Assembly (NCBI GenBank): GCA_045660265.1
Contig: JAZRDM010000035.1
Coordinates: 1-39,575, forward strand
Reading direction: 5' to 3'
Length of the DNA: 39,575 nucleotides
Source of the DNA: Scatosoma sp045660265
GTDB taxonomy: Bacteria > Bacillota > Clostridia > Christensenellales > Borkfalkiaceae
Below are positions 15,233-23,392 of this stretch, one piece after another. Every line of letters starts with the position of its first letter. The stretch's first letter is position 1. The position numbers and the translations under genes were made by a program. Under the pieces are notes generated by a model that was not told where the DNA came from, did not search any database, and saw only the letters and a program-made list of their open reading frames with translations.

Positions 15233-16477
15233 ATGTCCAGATACGAAGAAGCGAAAAAAATCTACGCGGAATTCGGTATTGATACCGAAGCGGCAATGGA
15301 AAGACTTGCAAAACTTTCCGTTAGCGTACATTGTTGGCAAGGGGATGACGTAATCGGTTTTGACGGCAGCGATTCCCTTTCGGGTGGTATTCAAACGACG
15401 GGTAACTATCCCGGCAGAGCAAGAACTCCCGAAGAATTGTTTGCAGACTTAACGACGGCGTTCAAATTGATGCCCGGTAAAAAGCGTGTAAACGTACACG
15501 CTTGCTATGCAATCCTTGGCGAAGACAAGGGCAAGGTAGACAGAGACGCTTACGAATATAAGCATTTCGAACCTTGGGTAAAATGGGCAAAAGAAAATGG
15601 TTTGGAAGGCGTAGACTTCAACCCCACGTGGTTCTCTCATCCCAAGATGAAAGACGGCTTATCTCTCTCTTCCCCTGATGTAGAAACGAGAAAGTTTTGG
15701 GTAAACCACGGTAAAGCTTGTATGAAGATTGCTGCGCAAATCGGTAAAGAAATGGGCAGCCCTTGCTGCATCAACCTTTGGGTACCCCATGGCTTCAAGG
15801 ATATCCCTGCTGACCGTCTTGGCCCTCGTCTTCGTTTGAAGAAATCCCTTGACGAAGTATTAGAAGGCTACGATAAAGAATGGGTTATCCCCGCAGTAGA
15901 AAGCAAAGTATTCGGTATCGGTGTAGAAAGCTACACGGTAGGCAGCAACGAATTCTAACAAAACTACGCTGCAACGCGCGGTATCTGCTGCTTGTTGGAT
16001 ACGGGCCACTATCATCCTACCGAAGTGGTTTCGGATAAAATTCCTGCAATGCTTGCATTCTACGACAAAGTGCAATTGCACGTATCCCGTCCTGTACGTT
16101 GGGATAGCGATCACGTAATCGTAGTGGATGACGAATTGAAAGAACTTTCCAAAGAAATCATTCGCAATGATGCAGACGATAAGGTAATCGTTGCGCTCGA
16201 CTATTTCGACGCATCCATCAATCGTCTTTGCGCTTGGGTAACGGGTGTTCGTTCTATGCAAAAGGCGTTGCTTTCCGCAATCCTTCAACCGTATGCAGAA
16301 ATGAAGAAGTTGCAAGACGCTGGTAACTTAACGAAAGTATTCTATATGCATGAAAGAGTAAAATATCTTCCTTTCGTTGACGTATGGAATGAATATCTTT
16401 CCAGACAAGGCTTGGCTGAAGACTGGTGGGAAGAAGTTGAAAAGTTCGAAGCAAACGTAATCGCAAAGCGTATCTAA
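15233..16477 (+). pseudogene. rhaA: L-rhamnose isomerase, interrupted by one in-frame TAA
   Basis: The frame is continuous over 415 codons, matching the usual length of about 419 residues, except for TAA at 15956-15958 (codon 242). The flanking protein reads VESYTVGSNEF, stop, QNYAATRGI; in E. coli RhaA as I recall it, the aligned segment has Tyr at that place, so one base change from TAC or TAT explains the stop. The next codon, CAA, keeps the reading frame. Metal ligands are split: a Glu (223) of VESK lies before the stop, while the LDTGHYHP and RWDSDH segments lie after it, so neither half should be active alone. The second half has no ribosome binding site at its first possible start near 15992. 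Real mutation, readthrough or sequence error are all open. Confidence 0.9.
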
Positions 16478-16506
16478 TTGTTTCGCAAAGCGAATAGTCG
16501 TATATT
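16478..16506 (+). promoter_or_regulatory. Possible weak internal promoter before ackA
   Basis: TTGTTT at 16478-16483 and TATATT at 16501-16506 with a 17-bp spacer, in the 52-bp gap after rhaA. A small hairpin (TTCGC/GCGAA, 16482-16494) lies in the spacer. The -35 match is poor. Confidence 0.3.
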
Positions 16507-16529
16507 AAAAATATAAGGAGTAAACTGCA

Positions 16530-17720
16530 ATGAAAATTCTCGTTGTAAACGCAGGTAGCTCGTCGCTTAAGTACCAGTTGTTCGATATGGACACGCATGA
16601 AGTACTTGCAAAGGGCTTGTGCGAGCGTATCGGTATCGACGGCATCATCACTCATAAGCGTCCGTCGGCACCTAATTATAAAGCAGAAGCAGATTTTCCT
16701 ACGCATAAAGAAGCAATTGCATACGTTCTTTCCTTGCTTACGGACAAGGAAAAGGGCGTAATTGCAAGCGTGAACGAAATTTCTGCGGTTGGCCACAGAG
16801 TTGCGCACGGCGGCGAAAAATTACGTCAGTCGGCAATCTTGGGCGAAGAAGAAATTAAATATTTAGAGAGTATCGTTGAACTCAATCCTTTGCACGGACC
16901 TCCCGCAATCAGCGGTTTCAAGGCGTGTAAAGAAGTAATGCCCAACGTACATCACGTAGGCGTATTCGACACGTCCTATTATTCGGATATGAAAGAACAC
17001 GCATACATCTATCCCATTCCTTACGAATTGTATGAGGAATACAAAATCAGACGTTACGGCTTCCACGGCACTTCGCACAGATATGTAAGTGCGAAAGCTG
17101 CGGATATGCTTGGTAACAAAAACGCGAAAATCATCACTTGCCACCTTGGCAACGGTTCGTCCATTACGGCAACGGTAAACGGTAAAGCGGTGGATACGTC
17201 TATGGGCTTTACCCCTCAAGACGGCGTGCCTATGGGTACGCGTAGCGGTGCGCTTGATCCCACGGTTCCTCCTTACATTATGAAGAAACTTGGGATCGGC
17301 CCTGAAGAAGTGGAAAAAATTCTCAATTCCAAGTCTGGTCTTTTGGGTGTTTCTGGAATTTCTAGCGATTGCAGAGACGTTTGTATTGCTGCAGACAAGG
17401 GCGATTATAGAGCGTCCCTCGCTTTAAAAATTCTTATCCACAACATCAAAAAGATTATCGGTTCGTACGTAGCGGAAATGAACGGCGTTGACGCGCTTGT
17501 CTTCACGGCAGGTATCGGCGAAAACGACGGACCTATCCGTGAAGCAATTTGTAAAGAAATGTCCTATCTTGGCATTGAAATTGATGAAGCGGTAAACGCA
17601 TCTACGCCTCGTGGCGAACTTGCCGACATCAGCGCAAAGGGCGCAAGGGTAAAAACCTTTGTTATCCCGACCAACGAAGAATATATGATCGCGTTGGATA
17701 CTCAAAATTTGGTAAAATAA
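16530..17720 (+). CDS. ackA: Acetate/propionate kinase
   Basis: 396 residues, typical AckA length. Motifs in order: NAGSSSLKYQ (residues 7-16), GHRVAHGGE (about 89-97), YGFHGTSHRYV (about 175-185), CHLGNGSS, DTSMGFTPQDG and FTAGIGEND. It transfers phosphate from acetyl- or propionyl-phosphate to ADP. Within this operon it is the expected last step of the propionaldehyde pathway, the role PduW has in vitamin-B12 Pdu loci, turning PduL-made propionyl-phosphate into propionate plus ATP. No encapsulation helix is visible, so it probably works in the cytoplasm outside the shell. AAGGAG lies at the ideal distance upstream. Confidence 0.95.
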   Translation: MKILVVNAGSSSLKYQLFDMDTHEVLAKGLCERIGIDGIITHKRPSAPNYKAEADFPTHKEAIAYVLSLLTDKEKGVIASVNEISAVGHRVAHGGEKLRQSAILGEEEIKYLESIVELNPLHGPPAISGFKACKEVMPNVHHVGVFDTSYYSDMKEHAYIYPIPYELYEEYKIRRYGFHGTSHRYVSAKAADMLGNKNAKIITCHLGNGSSITATVNGKAVDTSMGFTPQDGVPMGTRSGALDPTVPPYIMKKLGIGPEEVEKILNSKSGLLGVSGISSDCRDVCIAADKGDYRASLALKILIHNIKKIIGSYVAEMNGVDALVFTAGIGENDGPIREAICKEMSYLGIEIDEAVNASTPRGELADISAKGARVKTFVIPTNEEYMIALDTQNLVK

Positions 17721-17747
17721 AAAAAATATATAAAGGAAGTATTTATT

Positions 17748-18506
17748 ATGATTACGAAATCTCCATTTGAAATCAAGAAAGAAATTTGTGAAGTTGGCCA
17801 CAAGCTTTGGATCAAAGGCTTCGTTGCAGCAAACGACGGTAACATTTCCGTAAAAATTAGCGATAACGAATTTTACTGCACGCCTACCGGCGTATCCAAG
17901 GGCGACCTTACCCCTGATATGATTATCAAGGTTGACAAAGACGGTAAGAAACTTGAAGGTAAATTAAATCCTTCGTCCGAAATCAAAATGCACATGAGAG
18001 TGTACAGAGAACGTCCTGACGTTACGGCTGTTGTGCACGCGCACCCTCCCGTTGCTACGGCGTTCACGGTTGCTGATATCGACCTTGACCAATACATTCT
18101 TCCCGAAGCAGTTTTGACGATCGGCGACGTTCCTACCTGCGATTACGGTACGCCTTCCACGATGGAAATCCCCGATTCGCTTGATCCGTACATTCAAGAT
18201 CACGACGCATTCTTGCTTCGTAACCACGGTGCGTTGACGGTTGGCTGCAACCTTCAAAAAGCATTCTTCGTAATGGAAGAAGTTGAATTCAACGCAGTTA
18301 TCTGCAAGCACGCTATGGACCTTGGTGCAGTACACGAAATCGCAAACGACCAACTTAAGAAGCTTATGGACTTGAGAAAGAAGATGAACCTTCCCGGCCG
18401 TCACCCTGGTATCGACTACGGTGAAGAAACTTCTTCCTGCAACTGCGGCAAAGAAGAACTCGTAGCAGAAATTACGCGTAAAGTACTTGCAGCACTTGGT
18501 AAATAA
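17748..18506 (+). CDS. fucA: Class II sugar-phosphate aldolase (rhamnulose-1-P/fuculose-1-P), with encapsulation peptide
   Basis: 252 residues. The class II aldolase/adducin fold is shown by GNISVKI, PSSEIKMH (catalytic Glu), VHAHPP (zinc ligands His97 and His99) and LRNHG (His160). It splits rhamnulose-1-phosphate, and possibly fuculose-1-phosphate, into DHAP and L-lactaldehyde. After the enzyme core a linker with SCNC leads to a C-terminal amphipathic helix, EELVAEITRKVLAALGK, which is the microcompartment-targeting signature of aldolases in glycyl-radical propanediol loci. The aldolase is thus likely inside the shell. Since the operon has rhaB and rhaA but no fucK or fucI, rhamnulose-1-phosphate is the expected substrate although the protein resembles FucA more than RhaD. 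Confidence 0.9.
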   Translation: MITKSPFEIKKEICEVGHKLWIKGFVAANDGNISVKISDNEFYCTPTGVSKGDLTPDMIIKVDKDGKKLEGKLNPSSEIKMHMRVYRERPDVTAVVHAHPPVATAFTVADIDLDQYILPEAVLTIGDVPTCDYGTPSTMEIPDSLDPYIQDHDAFLLRNHGALTVGCNLQKAFFVMEEVEFNAVICKHAMDLGAVHEIANDQLKKLMDLRKKMNLPGRHPGIDYGEETSSCNCGKEELVAEITRKVLAALGK

Positions 18507-18531
18507 GAAAAATAAATAAGGAGTTTATATT

Positions 18532-19989
18532 ATGGCTATTCAATGGACGCAGGCACAGATTGAAGAAGTAATCTCTGCCGTGCTGAAAAATTTGAAAGAA
18601 GAAACTCCTGCTGTCAAAAATAACTGGGATTCCACGCAATATAACGGTAGAAAACTTATCGGTATCTATGCGGATATGAACGAAGCGATTGACGCGGCGA
18701 CGAACGGTTATAAAGCCATTCGCGCAATGCGTTTGGAAGAACGCGAAAAGATTATTGCAATCATTCGCGACTTGTGCCGCAAAGAAGCGCCCATTATGGC
18801 GCAGCTCGGCGTTTCGGAAACCAAGATGGGTAGGGTAGACCACAAAATCGCAAAGCACGTACTTGTAGCGGATAAAACGCCAGGTACGGTGGATATCGTT
18901 GCGCAAGCGAAAACGGGCGATTACGGCTTGACGCTTACCGAAATGGCGCCTTTTGGCGTTGTTGGCAGTATCACACCCAGTACTAACCCTTCGGAAACGG
19001 TTATTTGTAACAGTATCGGTATGATTGCCGCAGGTAACGGGGTTGTTTTCAATCCTCACCCCAACGCAATTGCAACCTCCAACTATGCAGTCGACTTAAT
19101 CAATAGAGCTTCTGCAATGGCAGGCGGGCCTAGAGTGCTCGTTGCTTCGGTGGTTAAGCCCACGTTAGATACCGCGCAAATCATGTATAAACATGCGAAC
19201 ATTCGCTTGCTCGTATGTACGGGCGGCCCTGGCGTTGTAAGAAGCGTTCTTTCCAGCGGGAAGAAAGCAATCGGCGCAGGCGCGGGCAATCCTCCTGTTA
19301 TCGTAGACGATACGGCGGACATCAAAAAAGCGGGTAAGGACATTATCGACGGCTGTTCGTTTGACAACAACTTGCCTTGTATCGCGGAAAAAGAAGTGTT
19401 TGCGTTTGCAAATATTGCAGACCAACTCATTGCGGAGATGCAGAAAAACGGCGCGTATAAAATTACCGCCGAACAAGCAAATAAGCTTTCGCAAATCGTA
19501 CTTGTAGACGTTAAAAATCCCAAGACAGGTATCGTGAAAAAGACGGTTTCGAGAGATTGCGTAGGCAGAGACGCGGCAGTATTGCTTGCAAAAATCGGCG
19601 TAAAAGTAGGCCCTGAAGTACGTTGTATCATTTGTGAAACGGACTTCGACCATCCTTTCGTACAACACGAATTGATGATGCCTATCTTGCCTATTGTTCG
19701 CGTAAACAATATCGACCAAGCTATCGACTTGGCGGTAAAAGCAGAACACGGCAATCGCCACACGGCGCACATGCACTCGAAGAACGTTGACCATCTCACC
19801 CGTTTCGCAAGAGCGGTTGAAACAACCATCTTCGTTAAAAACGCACCCTCGTATGCAGGGATCGGTTTTGGCGGCGAAGGACACACGACGTTCACTATCG
19901 CGGGCCCGACGGGCGAAGGTTTAACAAGCGCAAGAAGCTTCACCAGATATCGCCGTTGCGTATTGTCCGACGGTTTCAGAATTATTTGA
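18532..19989 (+). CDS. pduP: CoA-acylating propionaldehyde dehydrogenase
   Basis: 485 residues. It begins with a targeting helix (TQAQIEEVISAVLKNL, residues 5-20), then a linker and an aldehyde dehydrogenase fold. The catalytic Cys283 lies in FDNNLPCIAEKEV, and the VVGSITPSTNP segment and the C-terminal GFGGEGHTTFTIAGPTGEG are typical of PduP/EutE. The enzyme oxidises propionaldehyde to propionyl-CoA with NAD+ and CoA. It sits inside the microcompartment between the aldolase and alcohol dehydrogenase genes, with 26-bp and 14-bp gaps, and has a good ribosome binding site. Confidence 0.95.
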   Translation: MAIQWTQAQIEEVISAVLKNLKEETPAVKNNWDSTQYNGRKLIGIYADMNEAIDAATNGYKAIRAMRLEEREKIIAIIRDLCRKEAPIMAQLGVSETKMGRVDHKIAKHVLVADKTPGTVDIVAQAKTGDYGLTLTEMAPFGVVGSITPSTNPSETVICNSIGMIAAGNGVVFNPHPNAIATSNYAVDLINRASAMAGGPRVLVASVVKPTLDTAQIMYKHANIRLLVCTGGPGVVRSVLSSGKKAIGAGAGNPPVIVDDTADIKKAGKDIIDGCSFDNNLPCIAEKEVFAFANIADQLIAEMQKNGAYKITAEQANKLSQIVLVDVKNPKTGIVKKTVSRDCVGRDAAVLLAKIGVKVGPEVRCIICETDFDHPFVQHELMMPILPIVRVNNIDQAIDLAVKAEHGNRHTAHMHSKNVDHLTRFARAVETTIFVKNAPSYAGIGFGGEGHTTFTIAGPTGEGLTSARSFTRYRRCVLSDGFRII

Positions 19990-20002
19990 CAAGGAGAAAA
20001 CA

Positions 20003-21199
20003 ATGGATCTTACATCTATGCAGGTAGAAAGCCTCGTTCGTAAAATTCTCGGTGAGATGAGCGCAGGCAAAACGTGTTCGGGTAAAATCCCCAAAACTGC
20101 AAAAGTTGCCATGCTGACGGCTCAAAAGAAAATTGAAGTGAAAGAATATCCTATCCCCGCATTGACGGATGACGATATTTTAGTAAAAGTCGAAGGCTGC
20201 GGCGTTTGCGGTACGGACGTACACGAGTGGAAAATGGACCCGTTCGGGATTATGCCCGTAACGCTTGGCCACGAAGGTACGGGCGAAATCGTATATTTAG
20301 GTAAAAACGTAAAATACGATACGTCGGGCAAACCCATGAAAGTAGGCGACAAGCTCGTTACCAGCGTTATCAGCTGCGGCGAGTGTCACGTATGCCGTAA
20401 CCATCCGGCAAACACCAACCTTTGCGACAAGCAAGGCGTATTCGGGTTAATTCCTCATAGCGACGCAAATCCTTTTACGGGTTGGTTCGCAGAATATCTT
20501 CTTATCCGCGGTAAAGGCTCTACGTATTTTGTAGTAAACGACCTTGACTTGAAGGAAAGAATGATTTTAGAACTTGCTTGCGTTTGCGTACACGCTTTGA
20601 AGAGAGCGCAAACGACGGGTCTTATCAATTTCAATTCTAAAGTACTTATTCAAGGTCTTGGGCCCGTAGGTTTGGTTATGATTAGCGTATTGCGCGCGGC
20701 AGGTATCAACCACATTATCGCAATCGACGGTACGCCTATGCGTTTGGAAGCAGCGAAAAAGCTTGGCGCAAAAACGGTTATTAACTTCCGCGACGTAAAG
20801 ACGTTAGAAGAAAGAGTTGCCCTTGTGAAGAGCGTAGCAAACGGCGTTGGCGCAGACTTTGCGTTCCAATGCACCGGTGCTCCCGCAGCAGCGAAAGACA
20901 TCTTTGAATATATCCGTCGCGGCGGTGGCCTTTGCGAAATGGGCTTCTTCGTAAATAACGGCGAATATAACGTGAACCCGCACTTTGCAATGTGCAACAA
21001 AGAAATCAACCTCGTTGGTTCTTGGGATTACAGCGCGGACGATTATCCTACGACGATGGCATTCTTGCGTCAGGCAAGAGAGATGAACATTCCCATCAAG
21101 GATTTAATCACGCATACCTTCCCGCTTGATAAACTTAACGAAGCGATGGAAGTAAACGTAGCGCAGCAGGGTATTAAAATCTGCTACGTAGCTGACTAA
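20003..21199 (+). CDS. Zinc-dependent medium-chain alcohol dehydrogenase with encapsulation peptide
   Basis: 398 residues. The first 20 residues form a targeting helix (MQVESLVRKILGEM). The GroES-like domain has GCGVCGTDVHEW and GHEGTGEI (catalytic zinc) and the four structural zinc Cys of ISCGECHVC to NTNLC; the Rossmann domain starts near VLIQGLGPVGLVM. Vitamin-B12 Pdu systems use an iron-type enzyme (PduQ) here, so this is a different fold doing the NADH-recycling step propionaldehyde to 1-propanol. No separate lactaldehyde reductase is present, so this enzyme may also reduce lactaldehyde to 1,2-propanediol; that is inference. Confidence 0.9.
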   Translation: MDLTSMQVESLVRKILGEMSAGKTCSGKIPKTAKVAMLTAQKKIEVKEYPIPALTDDDILVKVEGCGVCGTDVHEWKMDPFGIMPVTLGHEGTGEIVYLGKNVKYDTSGKPMKVGDKLVTSVISCGECHVCRNHPANTNLCDKQGVFGLIPHSDANPFTGWFAEYLLIRGKGSTYFVVNDLDLKERMILELACVCVHALKRAQTTGLINFNSKVLIQGLGPVGLVMISVLRAAGINHIIAIDGTPMRLEAAKKLGAKTVINFRDVKTLEERVALVKSVANGVGADFAFQCTGAPAAAKDIFEYIRRGGGLCEMGFFVNNGEYNVNPHFAMCNKEINLVGSWDYSADDYPTTMAFLRQAREMNIPIKDLITHTFPLDKLNEAMEVNVAQQGIKICYVAD

Positions 21200-21212
21200 A
21201 AGGAGAAATCTT

Positions 21213-21530
21213 ATGGCGCTCGGAATGATAGAAGTTTTCGGATTTACAACCTCTATCGTTGTCGCTGATAAAATGGCGAAAGCTGCAGACGTAAAAATTG
21301 TGGCAATCGACAAAAATAAACCGGCAGCCGGCGATTCTGCGCAAGTGCCTTTGGTGATGGCAATCAAAGCGGAAGGCAGCGCGGCGGCGGTGGAAGCGGC
21401 GGTAGCGGCAGGCAAAGCGGAAGCAGAGCAAAGAGGTCTGTATATCACGCATAAGATTATCGCAAGACAGAGCGAAGAAATCGAGTGGTTTGCTCACTTG
21501 AATGCGCTCGGAAAAGACAAGCTTCGTTGA
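21213..21530 (+). CDS. BMC-H shell protein with atypical long pore loop
   Basis: 105 residues, one BMC fold (Pfam 00936). The start MALGMIEVFGFTTSIVVADKMAKAADV is the standard first helix region. Where PduA-like proteins have a short Lys-Ile-Gly-Ser-Gly pore loop, this one has a longer segment, DKNKPAAGDSAQVP, so its central pore should be lined differently. The C-terminus is extended by about 15 residues (EWFAHLNALGKDKLR). It is the first of four adjacent shell genes and follows the dehydrogenase by 13 bp with AAGGAG upstream. Confidence 0.9.
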   Translation: MALGMIEVFGFTTSIVVADKMAKAADVKIVAIDKNKPAAGDSAQVPLVMAIKAEGSAAAVEAAVAAGKAEAEQRGLYITHKIIARQSEEIEWFAHLNALGKDKLR

Positions 21531-21577
21531 AGCAATAAAAAGAAAAAAATAATAAAATTTAAGGAGAAAATAAAATT

Positions 21578-21853
21578 ATGATGGAAGCATTAGGTATGGT
21601 AGAAACCAGAGGTTTAGTAGCAGCAATTGAAGCAGCAGATGCAATGGTTAAGGCAGCAAACGTTGTATTAGTAGGCAGCGAAAAAATCGGTAGCGGTTTG
21701 GTAAGCGTTATGGTACGTGGCGACGTTGGCGCAGTAAAGGCTGCTGTTGAAGCAGGTACGGCTGCAGCTGCATCCCTTGGCGAAATCGTTGCAACGCACG
21801 TAATTCCTCGTCCCCACGCAGACGTTGAAAAACTTTTACCCGCTATTAAATAA
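21578..21853 (+). CDS. BMC-H shell protein, PduA/EutM type (copy 1)
   Basis: 91 residues, a canonical hexameric facet protein: MEALGMVETRGLVAAIEAADAM start, pore loop EKIGSGLV and the C-terminal ATHVIPRPH segment. It should tile the shell facets and form small pores for propanediol and other metabolites. It is almost identical to the gene at 22279, differing at a handful of residues (for example VLVG/VLIG, ASLGEI/TALGEV, HADV/HMDV, PAIK/PSIK), so the two are a recent duplication. Confidence 0.95.
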   Translation: MMEALGMVETRGLVAAIEAADAMVKAANVVLVGSEKIGSGLVSVMVRGDVGAVKAAVEAGTAAAASLGEIVATHVIPRPHADVEKLLPAIK

Positions 21854-21937
21854 TTAACCTAATTGATGGGGTGGAAAGGTGATAGCACCCACCCATGTCC
21901 GCGTTGAATGCGGAAAAACAATCAAAGGAGAATTTCA

Positions 21938-22210
21938 ATGAAAGCAATAGCGTTACTCGAAGTACAGGCTATGGTTGCCGCAATAACCGGGCTTGACGCT
22001 ATGGTCAAAGCCGCTGACGTAAAACTTATTCACGTAGAAAAGCGTCTTGGCGGCAGACTGGTAACCGTCGTTGTAGAAGGCGAAGTTTCCGCAGTCCAAG
22101 CGGCAGCGGAAGCGGGCAGAATCGCTGCGGCGGAAGTCGGCAACGTAAAATTGTGCGAGGTGATTGCGCGCCCGCACCCCGACGTTATGAGATTTTTAAC
22201 GACGGGCTAA
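21938..22210 (+). CDS. BMC-H shell protein with divergent pore loop
   Basis: 90 residues from ATG 21938, chosen because AAAGGAG lies seven bases upstream; an upstream in-frame ATG at 21908 lacks a site. The BMC fold is clear (KAIALLEVQAMVAAITGLDAMVKAADV, ARPHPDV). The pore loop is EKRLGGRLV rather than EKIGSGLV, placing Arg residues at or near the pore. It lies between the two near-identical PduA-type genes. The 84-bp gap upstream has two small inverted repeats and nothing else recognised. Confidence 0.9.
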   Translation: MKAIALLEVQAMVAAITGLDAMVKAADVKLIHVEKRLGGRLVTVVVEGEVSAVQAAAEAGRIAAAEVGNVKLCEVIARPHPDVMRFLTTG

Positions 22211-22278
22211 TTGATGCAAGCGCATCAAACAACAAACGAAAAAATAAAAAATAATAAAAATCTTAGGAGGATTTTAAA

Positions 22279-22551
22279 ATGGAAGCATTAGGTATGGTAG
22301 AAACCAGAGGTTTGGTAGCAGCAATCGAAGCAGCAGATGCAATGGTTAAGGCAGCAAACGTAGTTCTTATCGGCAGCGAAAAAATCGGTAGCGGTTTGGT
22401 AAGCGTTATGGTACGCGGCGACGTTGGCGCAGTAAAGGCTGCTGTTGAAGCAGGTACGGCTGCAGCTACGGCTCTTGGCGAAGTTGTTGCAACGCACGTA
22501 ATTCCTCGTCCCCACATGGACGTTGAAAAGCTTTTGCCCTCCATTAAGTAA
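22279..22551 (+). CDS. BMC-H shell protein, PduA/EutM type (copy 2)
   Basis: 90 residues, near-duplicate of the gene at 21578 with the same EKIGSGLV pore loop. An AGGAGG site precedes the ATG. The DNA is also nearly identical along most of its length, indicating recent duplication or gene conversion; high shell-protein demand is one plausible reason to keep both. A short inverted repeat, TTGATGC with GCATCAA (22211-22228), lies in the gap before it. Confidence 0.95.
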   Translation: MEALGMVETRGLVAAIEAADAMVKAANVVLIGSEKIGSGLVSVMVRGDVGAVKAAVEAGTAAATALGEVVATHVIPRPHMDVEKLLPSIK

Positions 22552-22594
22552 TCGTTTTAAGCAACGAGCTTAAGGATAAGAAAAAGCTACACAC

Positions 22595-22653
22595 AAAACA
22601 GGGTATTTGGCATAGCCCGTAGTGTTTACGGGCTATGCAAAGCTCCCGTTTTT
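22595..22653 (+). other. Strong intergenic hairpin between shell genes and pduL
   Basis: A perfect 12-bp stem (22610-22621 with 22627-22638, loop GTGTT) is enclosed by an outer pairing AAAAC-A-GGG (22595-22603) with CCCGTTTT (22645-22652) and followed by T. A second inverted repeat lies at 22666-22697. The 178-bp gap holds no gene. The structure could act as a partial terminator or RNA-processing/stabilising hairpin that sets shell protein levels above downstream genes. Confidence 0.65.
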
Positions 22654-22729
22654 AAACACAAAAAAAGGCGAACGGTAACGCTCGTTAGCGGTAGCCTATG
22701 CAAAAAACTTTTAAAAACAAGGAAAGATT

Positions 22730-23389
22730 ATGGAATATTCAAGCGCGCAAATAGCGGAATTAGTAAAAAAAGTTCTTATGTCTATGGACGGGGAGATTCC
22801 CGCAAAAAACGACGACAATGGGATTCCCATCGGCGTATCCAACAGACACATTCATTTGACGAAAGCGCATTTAGAAACGCTTTACGGCGCAGGGTATCAG
22901 CTCACGCCGCTTAAAGACCTTTCTCAACCCGGTCAATACGCATGCAAAGAAACGCTTACGATTATCGGGCCGTCCCTTCGTCCGATTGAAAACGTGCGCG
23001 TGTTAGGGCCGCTTAGAAATAGTTCTCAAGTAGAAATTTCTATGACGGATTCGTACGTATTAAAAGTAAAGCCACCGGTAAGAGAATCGGGAAATATTGC
23101 AGGCTCTGCACCCATCACAATTATCGGGCCTAAAGGCGTAGTAACCCTTTCGGAAGGCTGTATTATCGCAAACAGACATATTCATATGTCGCCTAGCGAC
23201 GCCGCAAAATTCAACGTAAAAGACGGCGATACGGTAACGATAGACGTAGAAGGCAAGCGCCGTACGAGATGGTATGACGTGCAAGTGCGTGTAAGCGACG
23301 CGTTCTGTTTAGAAATGCACGTAGATACGGATGATGCAAATGCGGCAGGCATTGGTAACGGTTTTAAAGTAAAAGTTGCGAAGGAGTAA
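22730..23389 (+). CDS. pduL: Phosphate propanoyltransferase
   Basis: 219 residues. The N-terminal helix SAQIAELVKKVLMSM is an encapsulation peptide. The two metal-binding repeats of PduL are present: SNRHIHLT (about residues 37-44) and ANRHIHMS (about 147-154). The enzyme exchanges CoA of propionyl-CoA for phosphate, giving propionyl-phosphate and recycling CoA inside the shell. It lies directly upstream of the vertex gene; AckA at 16530 uses its product. Confidence 0.95.
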   Translation: MEYSSAQIAELVKKVLMSMDGEIPAKNDDNGIPIGVSNRHIHLTKAHLETLYGAGYQLTPLKDLSQPGQYACKETLTIIGPSLRPIENVRVLGPLRNSSQVEISMTDSYVLKVKPPVRESGNIAGSAPITIIGPKGVVTLSEGCIIANRHIHMSPSDAAKFNVKDGDTVTIDVEGKRRTRWYDVQVRVSDAFCLEMHVDTDDANAAGIGNGFKVKVAKE

Positions 23390-23392
23390 GTA

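Noticed and set aside
15959..16477. Second half of rhaA as a separate gene, or a code in which TAA means Tyr
   Set aside because: There is no ribosome binding site near the first possible start, the half lacks part of the metal site, and many neighbouring genes end properly at TAA.
19083..20003. Long minus-strand open frame (306 codons) opposite the aldehyde dehydrogenase gene
   Set aside because: It mirrors a conserved gene on the other strand, has no ribosome binding site and shows no recognisable protein family; codon bias of the real gene explains it.
21527..21555. Possible promoter (TTGAAG and an AT-rich -10) before the second shell gene
   Set aside because: The -10 match is poor and AT-rich linkers of this kind give such matches by chance.
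21578..22551. Near-identical BMC-H genes as an assembly artefact
   Set aside because: They differ at several amino acids and silent sites, have different upstream sequences and are separated by a distinct third shell gene.
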